DNA from: Halapricum hydrolyticum
Lineage (GTDB): Archaea > Halobacteriota > Halobacteria > Halobacteriales > Haloarculaceae
NCBI RefSeq assembly: GCF_025517535.1
Contig: NZ_JAOPKC010000024.1
Span: 1-42,264 of the forward strand
Length of the DNA: 42,264 nt
Direction: 5' to 3'
Shown here: positions 17,086 to 24,467 of the stretch, in pieces
Layout: the number at the start of each line of letters is the position of its first letter
How positions within the stretch are numbered: the stretch's first letter is position 1
The notes under the pieces: generated by a model
What the model saw: only the letters and a program-made list of their open reading frames with translations
Databases searched by the model: none
Told to the model about the DNA's origin: nothing
Position numbers and translations under genes: made by a program

Positions 17086-17240
17086 TCGTCGTCTTCGGGG
17101 GCAGGCTCGGCAGTGCGGACGAGTTTAACGGTTGCACCGATCCAGTCTTTCGGGGCTGTGACATGCGCGCCGCCACTCCCAAATGGTTTGACTTGCCGTT
17201 CAACGATTTCTTCGCCTTCAATCTCGTACCTGTCGCCCAT
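17082..17240 (-). CDS. DUF2080-like transposon-encoded small protein
   Basis: A 52-residue ORF: MGDRYEIEGEEIVERQVK, then PFGSGGAHVTAPKDWIGATVK and an acidic tail. The GSGGAHVxxPKxWIGxxVxV pattern is that of DUF2080 family proteins, which accompany IS1341-type tnpB genes in haloarchaea; the match is by eye. The fold resembles AbrB/SpoVT-like swapped-hairpin DNA-binding segments, so transcriptional control of the element is plausible but unproven. The ATGA overlap with tnpB indicates one transcript. A TATA-like stretch (CTTAACTATATG on the minus strand, about 17259-17270) lies about 20-30 bases upstream, fitting a leaderless message. Confidence 0.8.
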   Translation of the reverse strand: MGDRYEIEGEEIVERQVKPFGSGGAHVTAPKDWIGATVKLVRTAEPAPEDDE

Positions 17241-17307
17241 ACCGTTCTATATGCCATACATATAGTTAAGCGCTCCGCTATGAAAGACTACCGGATACGA
17301 CCGAATA

Positions 17308-17586
17308 CTACTGAATCTCGCAACAGTAACACAACCCTTCGCGCTCGAGAAACGCCGCGATCCGGTCGTCCTCGTCCGTCCAGACAAACGTCTCCTCCGC
17401 AGCCGTCTCCCGGCGGAGTCGCTCCCGCATCGCTTCGATCCACCTGCAATCCATTTCGGCTGCCGAAGGCGACTCGTCACTCGTCGCAGTCGTCTGCTCG
17501 ACGCTCCGGTGGTCGATGACGCGATGCGGCTCCGGGATAGTGACCCCCGCCACTCGGTCCTCACCAGAGTCCTCTTGGGCCGCCAT
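17308..17586 (-). CDS. Small hypothetical protein with C-terminal Cys cluster
   Basis: A 92-residue protein from the ATG at 17586. The frame is open further upstream, but a TATA-like TTTTAT at about 17611-17618 sits 26-30 bases before this ATG, which favours it. It is acidic, with helical segment EMDCRWIEAMRERLRRETAAEE, then TFVWTDEDDRIAAFLEREG and the terminal LCYCCEIQ. The CxCC cluster plus the upstream Cys could bind a metal. Not recognised as a known family. Confidence 0.6.
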   Translation of the reverse strand: MAAQEDSGEDRVAGVTIPEPHRVIDHRSVEQTTATSDESPSAAEMDCRWIEAMRERLRRETAAEETFVWTDEDDRIAAFLEREGLCYCCEIQ

Positions 17587-17681
17587 ACCGTTATCCATGT
17601 GACACGCTACCATAAAACACCGTCAGACGTGCGTCAGCGCGATCGCGAACCGAGAAGCGGCGCCACGATCGAGTGTCGCCG

Positions 17682-18947
17682 TCACTCCGCGAGGTGTTCG
17701 AGTACAGCGTCGGTATCGTCGGGGACGGGTTCGGGATCGCTTCCGGCTTCGGCCGCGGCGTCGGGGTCTTTTAGCAGGTGGCCGGTCGTGAGACAGACGA
17801 CCTGTTCGTCCGCTTCGACGACGCCCTCGCGGCGGAGCTTTCGCAGGCCGGCGACCGAGGCCGCCGAGGCCGGTTCGACGCCGACGCCTTCCGATGCCAG
17901 ATCGCGCTGTGCGGCCGTGATCTGTTCGTCCGAAACCGCGACGGCGGTGCCGCCGGTCTCGCGGATCCCCGGCAGCGCCTTCGGTGCGTTGACGGGGTTG
18001 CCGATCCGGATCGCCGTCGCGATCGTCTCGACGTCCTCCCAGCGTTTGGTGTCCTCCCAGCCTTTCTCGATCGCCTCGACCATCGGTGCCGACCCCTCGG
18101 CCTGGACGCCGGTGAGTTTCGGCACGTCCGACTCATCGAGCGCGCCGCTTTCGACCAGTTCGCGGAAGGCCTTGTACAGCGCCGCGGTGTTGCCCGCGTT
18201 GCCCACCGGCAGGACGATCCGATCCGGATAGGCCCCCTCCTCGGCGTGGAACTGCTCCAGGATTTCGAGGCCGATCGTCTTCTGGCCCTCCAGACGGAAG
18301 GGGTTCAGCGAGTTCAGCAGATACGCCTCGCCGCGATCCGCGAGGTTCTGGACGATGTCGAGACAGCGATCAAAGTTTCCGTCGACTTCGAGGATGCGCG
18401 CGCCGTGCAGACTCGCCTGGGCGACCTTGCCCGCGGCGACCTTGCCCGCCGGGAGCAACACCAGCGTCTCGATTCCGGCACGTGCGCCGTAGGCAGACAG
18501 CGCCGCAGAGGTGTTACCCGTCGATGCACAGGCGAGTCGGTCAACCCCGATCTCCTCCGCGACGCGGACGCCGACGGTCATCCCGCGGTCCTTGAACGAC
18601 CCGGTCGGGTTCATCCCCTCGTGTTTGACGCGGAGTCGATCGACGCCCATGTCGGCCTCCAGTCGGGGGACTTCGTGCAGCGGCGTCCCACCTTCGGGCA
18701 GAGAGACGCCCGCCTCGAAGGGAAGCGCAGCGTCGTACCGCCAGACGCTGTCGGCGATCGCGGCGGAGTCGAAGTCCTCGAAAGTCGGCAGGTCGGCGTA
18801 GCGGACTTCGAGCAGCCCGCCACACTCGTCGCAGGTATAGCGGATCCCCTCGAACGGCGCGAACGTCTCTCCACACTCGATACAGGTCAGCCAGACGCCG
18901 TCGTCGGCGGCTTCGGGTTCGGGTTCGTCGAGTTGCAGATTGGCCAT
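17682..18947 (-). CDS. thrC: Threonine synthase
   Basis: A 421-residue PLP fold-type II enzyme. The N-terminus has a zinc ribbon (CIECGETFAPFEGIRYTCDECGG, residues 22-44) characteristic of archaeal/plant-like threonine synthases. The PLP lysine is Lys119 in NPTGSFKDRG. The phosphate-binding loop is in the VGNAGNTAALYKA segment, and ACASTGNTSAALSAYGARAG is the other conserved loop. It converts O-phosphohomoserine to threonine. The reading frame extends upstream to 19262, but the ATG at 18947 starts the recognisable protein. No other threonine-pathway gene is adjacent. Confidence 0.95.
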   Translation of the reverse strand: MANLQLDEPEPEAADDGVWLTCIECGETFAPFEGIRYTCDECGGLLEVRYADLPTFEDFDSAAIADSVWRYDAALPFEAGVSLPEGGTPLHEVPRLEADMGVDRLRVKHEGMNPTGSFKDRGMTVGVRVAEEIGVDRLACASTGNTSAALSAYGARAGIETLVLLPAGKVAAGKVAQASLHGARILEVDGNFDRCLDIVQNLADRGEAYLLNSLNPFRLEGQKTIGLEILEQFHAEEGAYPDRIVLPVGNAGNTAALYKAFRELVESGALDESDVPKLTGVQAEGSAPMVEAIEKGWEDTKRWEDVETIATAIRIGNPVNAPKALPGIRETGGTAVAVSDEQITAAQRDLASEGVGVEPASAASVAGLRKLRREGVVEADEQVVCLTTGHLLKDPDAAAEAGSDPEPVPDDTDAVLEHLAE

Positions 18948-19006
18948 TACCAGAGAGGACGTGCCGATAGAGAAAAAGGACCAGGGTTCGGCGCTCATCG
19001 GGTCTA

Positions 19007-19255
19007 TCACTCCTGATCGGTCGGCAACTTGCCGCCACAGGACCGGCAGAACGCGTACTCGCGCTCGTTGGGCCGCCCACACCTCAGGCAGATCACCGTC
19101 GAGTCGGTCGCCGCCTCGCGCCTCCGGTGTGCCTCCGCCACGTCGATCCGATCGACGATCGAGATCCGGTCGAGCACGTAAAAGGGGAGCCACCCCAGCA
19201 GGGCTGCTCCGATCAGGATGAGAACGTACACGACGAGGGGCTCCCACGGCACCAT
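19007..19255 (-). CDS. Small membrane protein with zinc ribbon
   Basis: An 82-residue protein. An N-terminal membrane segment (VVYVLILIGAALLGWLPFYVL, about 8-28) is followed by a charged linker and a C-terminal zinc ribbon: CLRCGRPNEREYAFCRSCGGKL, two CxxC knuckles (about residues 56-59 and 70-73). The ribbon would face the cytoplasm by the positive-inside rule. Lies 60 bases upstream of thrC in the same orientation, possibly co-transcribed. Function unknown. Confidence 0.75.
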   Translation of the reverse strand: MVPWEPLVVYVLILIGAALLGWLPFYVLDRISIVDRIDVAEAHRRREAATDSTVICLRCGRPNEREYAFCRSCGGKLPTDQE

Positions 19256-19427
19256 ATATCAACGTACGGGCTCGAACGACCTAAACCTGTCATTCGACGG
19301 GTGCAGGCCGTCTACGCCCGAGAACTCGGCGGACCGTTCCCGGCCTCACGGAAAAAGCAGACGGACGCGAAAGGCACGGGCAAAGGTGGAAACCACACGA
19401 GTTCGAAGGCAGCCGGATCGGGAGATT

Positions 19428-19616
19428 CTAGACCATCGCACCCATGCCGAGCGAAGAGAGCAGGTTTCGAACGATTGCGAAGGCAGCGAGTCCGAGTCCG
19501 GCCAGCACGAGCGCGACGCCGGCAGCGATCAGCGGTGCTTCGTACGCGATGACGCCGAGTCCGCCCAGCGCGAGGATCAGGCCGACGATACCGACGGCAC
19601 CGAGTTTGTCGAACAT
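19428..19616 (-). CDS. Small two-helix membrane protein
   Basis: A 62-residue protein from the ATG at 19616 (MFDKLGAVGIVGLILALGG...). Two hydrophobic helices (about 6-24 and 28-52) are joined by a short turn (VIAYEAPLIAAG). The sequence after the second helix (RNLLSSLGMGAMV) is short. Haloarchaeal genomes carry many such uncharacterised proteins; I do not assign a family. The 170 bases between this gene and the zinc-ribbon gene downstream hold no convincing ORF. Confidence 0.65.
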   Translation of the reverse strand: MFDKLGAVGIVGLILALGGLGVIAYEAPLIAAGVALVLAGLGLAAFAIVRNLLSSLGMGAMV

Positions 19617-19786
19617 GTCTGGCTGGGCGCACTGGCGGGACAAAACAGTGCCGGATCGAGCCGATCAATGGCCGTAGAGAGAAATCGGATCGATCAGCGA
19701 CCGTACAGCAGATGCGAGAGCGACAGGAACGTCACGACCGCGCCAGCGACGAACACGCCGAGCGCTGCCGCGCTGCCGAGCGTGTC

Positions 19787-20492
19787 CTAATACGGTCGCG
19801 TTAAGTTAGAGAATGAGGCGTTCGATCTCTGAGTGTCCATGCCCGATCTCGAACGCCTCAGCGATGCTATCACGTGGATAGATTTGTCGTTTGTGGAGCG
19901 GCGGCGGACTCCCGAGTGGGCGATTCAAGTGGGCATCCGATGTCACTTAGCAGGTATGTCATTACGGGATGAAAGTCGTTTTATCGATGAGTTAGGAGTC
20001 CAACGGAGTCACGTGGCAATCCACGAGTGGGTTCACAAGGCAGATCTACAGCCACTCTCGACAGTCACTGCGGATCAACTTGCGGTTGACGAGAAGATGA
20101 TCCGCCTGCACGGCCAAGAGTTCTGGCTGTACGGCGCTGTCGATCCCCAAACGAACGAAATCTTGCACGTGAGCCTGTTTCCGACGGCGACGAAACAGAC
20201 GACGCGGTGGTTTCTGGCTGAGCTTCATCGTCGTTACAGGCTCGACGACGTGGTGTTTCTCGTCGATGACGCCGACTATCTCGGCCCAGTGCTGGCCGAA
20301 GATGGCTATCGATTTCGGATACTTGCACACGGAAATCGGAATTCCATCGAACGTGTCTTTTGTGAGGTAGAACGACGAACATCATCGTTTGCAAATAGTT
20401 TCAGCCATATCGAGCTAGAGACAGCTCAAGAGTGGCTCGAAGCCTTCGCCGTCTACCACAACTCACGCCAAACTTAACGCGATGGCTAATAC
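19787..20492. mobile_element. IS6-type insertion sequence with 7-bp flanking direct repeat
   Basis: A 692-bp element (19794-20485) flanked by CTAATAC at 19787-19793 and 20486-20492. The inverted terminal core TCGCGTTAAGTT (19796-19807) recurs as AACTTAACGCGA (20471-20482). Size, 12-bp core repeats and single DDE gene fit the haloarchaeal IS6 group (ISH14-like). The repeat is 7 bp by eye, where 8 bp is usual for IS6. The transposase stop lies inside the right repeat. The repeat supports one intact insertion event. Confidence 0.85.
19839..20477 (+). CDS. IS6-family DDE transposase
   Basis: A 212-residue transposase. The N-terminal helix-turn-helix (HLAGMSLRDESRFIDELGVQRSHVAIHEWVHK) is typical of IS6. 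Catalytic DDE residues by motif: Asp in VDEKMIRLHGQEFWLYGAVDP, Asp in FLVDDADYL, Glu in RVFCEVERRTSSF. The order and spacing (second Asp to Glu about 35 residues) fit. A GTG two codons upstream (19833) is an alternative start. The gene is full length for the group and has no frameshift, so the element may still be active. Confidence 0.9.
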   Translation: MPDLERLSDAITWIDLSFVERRRTPEWAIQVGIRCHLAGMSLRDESRFIDELGVQRSHVAIHEWVHKADLQPLSTVTADQLAVDEKMIRLHGQEFWLYGAVDPQTNEILHVSLFPTATKQTTRWFLAELHRRYRLDDVVFLVDDADYLGPVLAEDGYRFRILAHGNRNSIERVFCEVERRTSSFANSFSHIELETAQEWLEAFAVYHNSRQT

Positions 20493-20917
20493 TGGAAGTC
20501 AGTTTCGACACGGGCGGCAGTTTCGCCCATCTCGACGAGCGCCTGCTGGTAGCGCATGGCCCGGATCTTCGAGCCGTCGGCCTCGAGCGTGCCGTCCATC
20601 ACACCGGAGACGATGTCGACCTCCCCCTGGATGATCCGCTTCCAGTCGGTGTAGGTGCCACGGAGCGCGTAGCCGTGCGCGACCTCGTCAGGGTCGTCGA
20701 GTACGGCTGCCTGCAGGCAGTCGCCATCGCGGAGTTCGAGATAGAAGTACAGCGGCTCGCCGTCGTAGGTTCCATCGGCCAGGATCTCGAGGACGAAGTC
20801 ACCGTCAAAATCGACTCCCCAGCCGTCGGCAGCCTCAGCGTAAGCGTCGTTGTCGTTGAGACGGTCCCGGAACGATTCGATCCAGGACTCGGCCTCGTCG
20901 GGCAGCGCGATCGCCAT
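20486..20917 (-). CDS. SCP2 sterol-binding-like domain protein
   Basis: A 143-residue single-domain protein. The pattern WGVDFDGDFVLEILADG, then LYFYLELRDGDCLQAAVLDDP, YALRGTYTDWKRIIQGEVD and SGVMDGTLEADGSKIRAMRYQQALVEM matches SCP2-like domains (lipid or hydrophobic ligand carriers; dimerisation or ligand domain in archaea). Its stop codon TAG lies within the direct repeat made by the IS6-type insertion, so the coding sequence remained intact. Divergent from the aIF-1A gene. Confidence 0.8.
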   Translation of the reverse strand: MAIALPDEAESWIESFRDRLNDNDAYAEAADGWGVDFDGDFVLEILADGTYDGEPLYFYLELRDGDCLQAAVLDDPDEVAHGYALRGTYTDWKRIIQGEVDIVSGVMDGTLEADGSKIRAMRYQQALVEMGETAARVETDFQY

Positions 20918-21045
20918 CGTGTGCGTGGCTTCTCACCTCTCGCCCTTGGATGTATCGCACGCAGCGTGTCTATCGGCCGATCCGCTGGCTCTCGATCCGC
21001 CCCGCAACCGTCAGTATGAAACCCCACGCTATCGAAACCCCACGT

Positions 21046-21333
21046 ATGGGCGACGACAGCGGGCGCAAGGACCTCCGCATGCCCGACGACGACGAAGTGT
21101 TCGCCGTCGTCACGAACATGCTGGGGGCCAACCGCGTGAAGGTACGGTGCATGGACGGCAAGGAGCGCATCGCGCGGATTCCGGGGAAGATGCAGAAGCG
21201 TATCTGGATCCGCGAAGACGACGTCGTGCTCGTCGAACCCTGGGACTGGCAGGACGAAAAAGCAGACATCACCTGGCGATACGACAAACAGGAAGCCGAC
21301 CAGTTGCGCGACGAAGGGCACATCCAGGAGTGA
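21046..21333 (+). CDS. eif1a: Translation initiation factor aIF-1A
   Basis: A 95-residue S1/OB-fold factor. Family landmarks: LRMPDDDEVFAVVTNMLGANRVKV, CMDGKERIARIPGKMQKRIWI and EDDVVLVEPWDW, followed by the acidic/charged tail (WRYDKQEADQLRDEGHIQE). Promotes ribosomal subunit dissociation and initiator tRNA binding in archaea. The chosen ATG at 21046 gives the family N-terminus; the upstream frame is spurious. Haloarchaea often have two copies; only one is here. Confidence 0.95.
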   Translation: MGDDSGRKDLRMPDDDEVFAVVTNMLGANRVKVRCMDGKERIARIPGKMQKRIWIREDDVVLVEPWDWQDEKADITWRYDKQEADQLRDEGHIQE

Positions 21334-21375
21334 AAGCGACGCTGTTTTGCTGTTCGATTGCCACCGAGAGAGGGA

Positions 21376-21383
21376 AGTATATG
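21376..21383 (+). promoter_or_regulatory. TATA box for htpX
   Basis: AAGTATATGAGT lies about 29-36 bases before the htpX ATG at 21412, the spacing of a leaderless haloarchaeal promoter. Confidence 0.5.
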
Positions 21384-21411
21384 AGTCTCAGACGCCTACC
21401 GACAGGTACCG

Positions 21412-22293
21412 ATGCAATGGCAACCTGACTGGGGACTGCGCGGCCGAATGGGCCTGACGATGCTGCTGCTCGGGCTCCTGTACGTCGGGTTCATCGCCGC
21501 GCTGGCAGTCTCCGGCATCAATCTCCTCGGCATAGTACTGATCCTGGGGCTGTTCAGCTTCGGGCAGTTTTTCTTCAGTGACAAGCTCGCGCTCAGAAGC
21601 ATGGGTGCACGCACTGTCTCCGAGGACGAGTATCCCGAGCTCCACGCCACCGTTGGCCGCCTCGCCCAGCAGGCCGACGTGCCGAAACCGGAGGTCGCGG
21701 TCGCTGACTCGCAGGTTCCGAACGCCTTCGCGACGGGCCGGTCACAGTCGAAGGCGACCGTCGCCGTGACGACAGGGATCATGCAGACGCTCGATCAGGA
21801 GGAACTCGAGGGAGTGCTCGCCCACGAGCTGGCCCACATCAAGAACCGCGACGTGATGGTGATGACGATCGCGTCGTTCCTCTCGACGATCGCCTTTATG
21901 ATCGTCCGCTGGGGCTGGCTGTTCTCGGGCGGCCGCGGCGGTCGCGGCGGCAACCAGGCGCCGATCTGGGTCGCCATTCTGGTCTCGCTTGTCGTCTGGA
22001 TCGTCTCGTTCGTTCTCATCCGGGCGCTTTCCCGCTATCGAGAGTACGCTGCCGACCGCGGGGGTGCGATCATCACCGGTCGCCCGTCGGCGCTCGCGAG
22101 CGCGCTAATGAAGATCTCCGGTCGGATGGATCGCATCCCGCAGGAGGACCTCCGCGAACAGGCCGAGATGAACGCCTTCTTCATCATCCCGATCAGCAAG
22201 GGGTTCGTCGGCCGGCTGTTCAAGACCCATCCCGCGACCGAAAAGCGGGTCGAACGACTGCGCGAGATGGAACGGGAGATCGAGTCGGCGTGA
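21412..22293 (+). CDS. htpX: Membrane metalloprotease HtpX
   Basis: A 293-residue M48 protease. Two N-terminal membrane segments (about 13-31 and 36-54) precede the catalytic region with the zinc motif HELAH (138-142); the third ligand is expected in YREYAADRGG (about residue 212). Two further hydrophobic segments (about 150-165, 182-203) lie inside the catalytic region, with a glycine-rich loop (GGRGGRGGN) between. The NAFATG segment upstream of the zinc site is also conserved. Role in the family: degradation of damaged membrane proteins on the cytoplasmic side. The next gene encodes a PspAB-like protein, a conserved pair in haloarchaea. Confidence 0.95.
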   Translation: MQWQPDWGLRGRMGLTMLLLGLLYVGFIAALAVSGINLLGIVLILGLFSFGQFFFSDKLALRSMGARTVSEDEYPELHATVGRLAQQADVPKPEVAVADSQVPNAFATGRSQSKATVAVTTGIMQTLDQEELEGVLAHELAHIKNRDVMVMTIASFLSTIAFMIVRWGWLFSGGRGGRGGNQAPIWVAILVSLVVWIVSFVLIRALSRYREYAADRGGAIITGRPSALASALMKISGRMDRIPQEDLREQAEMNAFFIIPISKGFVGRLFKTHPATEKRVERLREMEREIESA

Positions 22294-22350
22294 GCCGCCG
22301 GGTTGCCTCGACCCCGACCCACTAAATACCACACGCCCGAACCGCCGGAT

Positions 22351-22962
22351 ATGGGACTATTCGACGGGCTGAAGCAGGCACTCGGACTCAAAGCCGAGGC
22401 CGACGCGACCCGGGACGCCGATCCCGACGACCTCTGGGGGATGAGTACGGCCTACGTGACGATGGAGGCCGATCTGGGATACGCGCCGACCGGCGACGCA
22501 GCGCTGTGTTTCGCTGCCGTCGATAGCACGGACTTCACCGACGCGCTGGAGAACGTCGAAGCGATCCTGCAAGCGGGCGAGGCCGAGACGGGCACGACCG
22601 CCGAGTTCGTCGAGGACAGCCACGGCTATCACTGGGTCGTCCTCGAAGACGACACCTTCGAGGATCTGGTCACGAGCATCCACTTCGCCGCCGACGAGCT
22701 CATCGAACAGGGCTACGGCTCGCGACTGCTCGCGGCGCTGTTCGCCTTCCAGCACCCCTCCGAGAATCGCTCGGTCTACTGGGTGTACTCGTTCCGGCGC
22801 GGGGCCTACTACCCGTTCGCGCCGATGCCTGGCAAACGCGAGCGCGATTCGAGTGCTGAGTTCAAACTTCAGAGCGTGCTCGACGGCGAACTCGACCTCG
22901 AAGACGACGAAGCCTACTGGTATCCGCTCTGGCCCGAAGACGACGGCCACCCCTGGGAGTGA
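22351..22962 (+). CDS. pspAB: PspA-associated protein PspAB-like
   Basis: A 203-residue soluble protein 57 bases after htpX. It begins MGLFDGLKQALGLK and contains WGMSTAYVTMEADLGY, FVEDSHGYHWVVLEDDTFEDLV and NRSVYWVYSFRRGAYYPFAP, the pattern I associate with the archaeal/actinobacterial PspAB family encoded next to HtpX. The family is linked to the envelope-stress PspA system; its biochemical role is unknown. No pspA gene is in the window. Assignment is by sequence memory and neighbourhood. Confidence 0.8.
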   Translation: MGLFDGLKQALGLKAEADATRDADPDDLWGMSTAYVTMEADLGYAPTGDAALCFAAVDSTDFTDALENVEAILQAGEAETGTTAEFVEDSHGYHWVVLEDDTFEDLVTSIHFAADELIEQGYGSRLLAALFAFQHPSENRSVYWVYSFRRGAYYPFAPMPGKRERDSSAEFKLQSVLDGELDLEDDEAYWYPLWPEDDGHPWE

Positions 22963-23133
22963 CACCGCCGGCGATAGGTTGGTACAGACGTTCTGCACCC
23001 CGACCGGGCTCGAAATGGGACGGTTGCTAGCACGGCGCGACCCCGCCGTCTTCGCACCTAAACCCAGCGATTCGATGGCGCTCCAGGGGCGCTTTGTCCT
23101 GCGGTTTCACTTTCACTATACTGTTAACGAGGG

Positions 23134-23140
23134 TTTATGA
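23134..23140 (+). promoter_or_regulatory. TATA box for radA
   Basis: GGGTTTATGACC lies 24-30 bases before the radA ATG at 23164, fitting a leaderless promoter. The stretch just upstream is AT-rich compared with its surroundings. Confidence 0.5.
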
Positions 23141-23163
23141 CCCATCCGATCTAACCGAGGCGT

Positions 23164-24213
23164 ATGGCAGCGACCGAAGACCTCGAAGACCTGCCGGGCG
23201 TCGGTCCGGCGACAGCCGAAAAGTTGCGCGAGAACGGATACGAGTCCTACCAGGGGATCGCCGTCGCCTCGCCGGGCGAGTTGTCGAACACGGCCGACGT
23301 CGGCGAGTCCTCGGCGGCGGATATCATCCAGGCCGCCCGCGAGGCCGCCGACATCGGCGGGTTCGAGAGCGGTGCGACGGTTCTCGAGCGACGGGAGCAG
23401 ATCGGCAAGCTCTCCTGGGGCGTCGAGGAGGTCGACGAGTTGCTCGGCGGCGGCGTCGAGACCCAGTCGATCACCGAAGTCTACGGCGAGTTCGGGGCCG
23501 GCAAGTCCCAGGTGACTCACCAGCTGGCCGTGACGGTCCAGCTGCCGGCCGAGCACGGCGGGCTGGAGGGCAGCGCGATCTTTATCGACAGCGAGGACAC
23601 CTTCCGACCCGAGCGGATCGAGCAGATGGTCAACGGGCTGGACGACGAGACCATCGAGGCGACGATGGCCCTTCACGGGGTCGTCGGCGAGGAGAGCGAC
23701 GCCGACGCCGGTGACGAGTCGCTGGTCGACGATCTCGTCGAGTCGATGCTCGACAAGATCCACGTCGCGAAGGCGTTCAACTCCAACCACCAGATCCTGC
23801 TGGCCGAGAAGGCCCAGGAGATCGCCAGCGAGTCCCAGGACGACGAGTTCCCGGTTCGCCTGCTCGCGGTCGACTCGCTGACCGCCCACTTCCGCGCCGA
23901 GTACGTCGGTCGTGGCGAACTCGCGGAGCGCCAGCAGAAACTCAACAAGCATCTCCACGACCTGATGCGCGTCGGCGACCTGAACAACACCGCCGTCGTC
24001 GTCACCAACCAGGTCGCCTCGAACCCCGATTCCTTCTTCGGCGATCCGACCCAGCCGATCGGTGGTAACATCCTGGGTCACACCTCGACCTTCCGGATGT
24101 ACCTCCGCAAGTCCAAGGGCAACAAGCGGATCGTCAAGCTGGTCGACGCGCCGAACCTGCCCGACGGCGAGGCCGTCATGCGCGTCGAGGAAGGTGGCCT
24201 GATGGCCGAGTAA
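23164..24213 (+). CDS. radA: DNA repair and recombination protein RadA
   Basis: A 349-residue archaeal recombinase without intein. The N-terminal helix-hairpin-helix domain has LPGVGPATAEKL (10-21). Walker A is GEFGAGKS (108-115); Walker B is in RLLAVDSLT. The polymerisation/L1-L2 region includes QVASNPDSFFGDPTQPIGGN, and HTSTFRMYLRKSKGNKRIVKL is typical. The C-terminus reads GEAVMRVEEGGLMAE. It forms filaments on single-stranded DNA and drives strand exchange. A fragment resembling this C-terminus occurs about 2.1 kb downstream beyond an IS element. Confidence 0.97.
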   Translation: MAATEDLEDLPGVGPATAEKLRENGYESYQGIAVASPGELSNTADVGESSAADIIQAAREAADIGGFESGATVLERREQIGKLSWGVEEVDELLGGGVETQSITEVYGEFGAGKSQVTHQLAVTVQLPAEHGGLEGSAIFIDSEDTFRPERIEQMVNGLDDETIEATMALHGVVGEESDADAGDESLVDDLVESMLDKIHVAKAFNSNHQILLAEKAQEIASESQDDEFPVRLLAVDSLTAHFRAEYVGRGELAERQQKLNKHLHDLMRVGDLNNTAVVVTNQVASNPDSFFGDPTQPIGGNILGHTSTFRMYLRKSKGNKRIVKLVDAPNLPDGEAVMRVEEGGLMAE

Positions 24214-24327
24214 CCCAGCGGATTCCAGCAGGTGTCAGTGTTTCACTATCGACGGAGCCTTGGGGGGGTTCGTCGTGTCGTCTCACACCGGGACAACGGA
24301 TTTGTCCGTTCGTCGTCACGCCCCGAT

Positions 24328-24438
24328 ATGGAGATCCGTGAGTTGACCGACGTACACGAGCGACGGGAGGCGGTCCCGATCCTGCGGCAGTTGTGGAGCG
24401 ATGCTGACTCGGCTGAATTGACATCCTCCCGCCCCTGA
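24328..24438 (+). pseudogene. Truncated N-terminus of a GNAT-like acetyltransferase
   Basis: An ATG at 24328 opens MEIRELTDVHERREAVPILRQLW, which resembles the start of GNAT N-acetyltransferases. At about residue 30 the frame enters the end of an IS200/IS605 element (TTGAC at 24418) and stops at 24436. The rest of the gene is not found beyond the element, so the insertion was accompanied or followed by a deletion. The acetyltransferase call rests on about 30 residues and is tentative. Confidence 0.5.
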
Positions 24439-24467
24439 AGGGGCGAGATTCCACCGTGGGGGTTCGG

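Larger units (their letters stand above)
15280..17270 (-). mobile_element. IS1341-type element carrying DUF2080-like gene and tnpB
   Basis: The two coupled transposon genes form one unit inserted between kinase paralogue 3 and a small hypothetical gene. Boundaries are approximate: the left limit is the short gap after the kinase stop at 15268, the right limit the promoter near 17270. No terminal inverted repeats or target duplication are expected for this class and none was seen. Confidence 0.6.

Noticed and set aside
19256..19427. Frame continuing through the gap between two small membrane-protein genes
   Set aside because: No start with promoter or motif; composition not convincing on either strand.
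19694..19786. Minus-strand frame encoding a hydrophobic peptide ending in LSLSHLLYGR next to the IS6-type element
   Set aside because: Looks like a membrane helix, but restoring the pre-insertion sequence places the in-frame TAG of the SCP2-like gene directly before it, leaving no good start codon. Could be a relic; not called.
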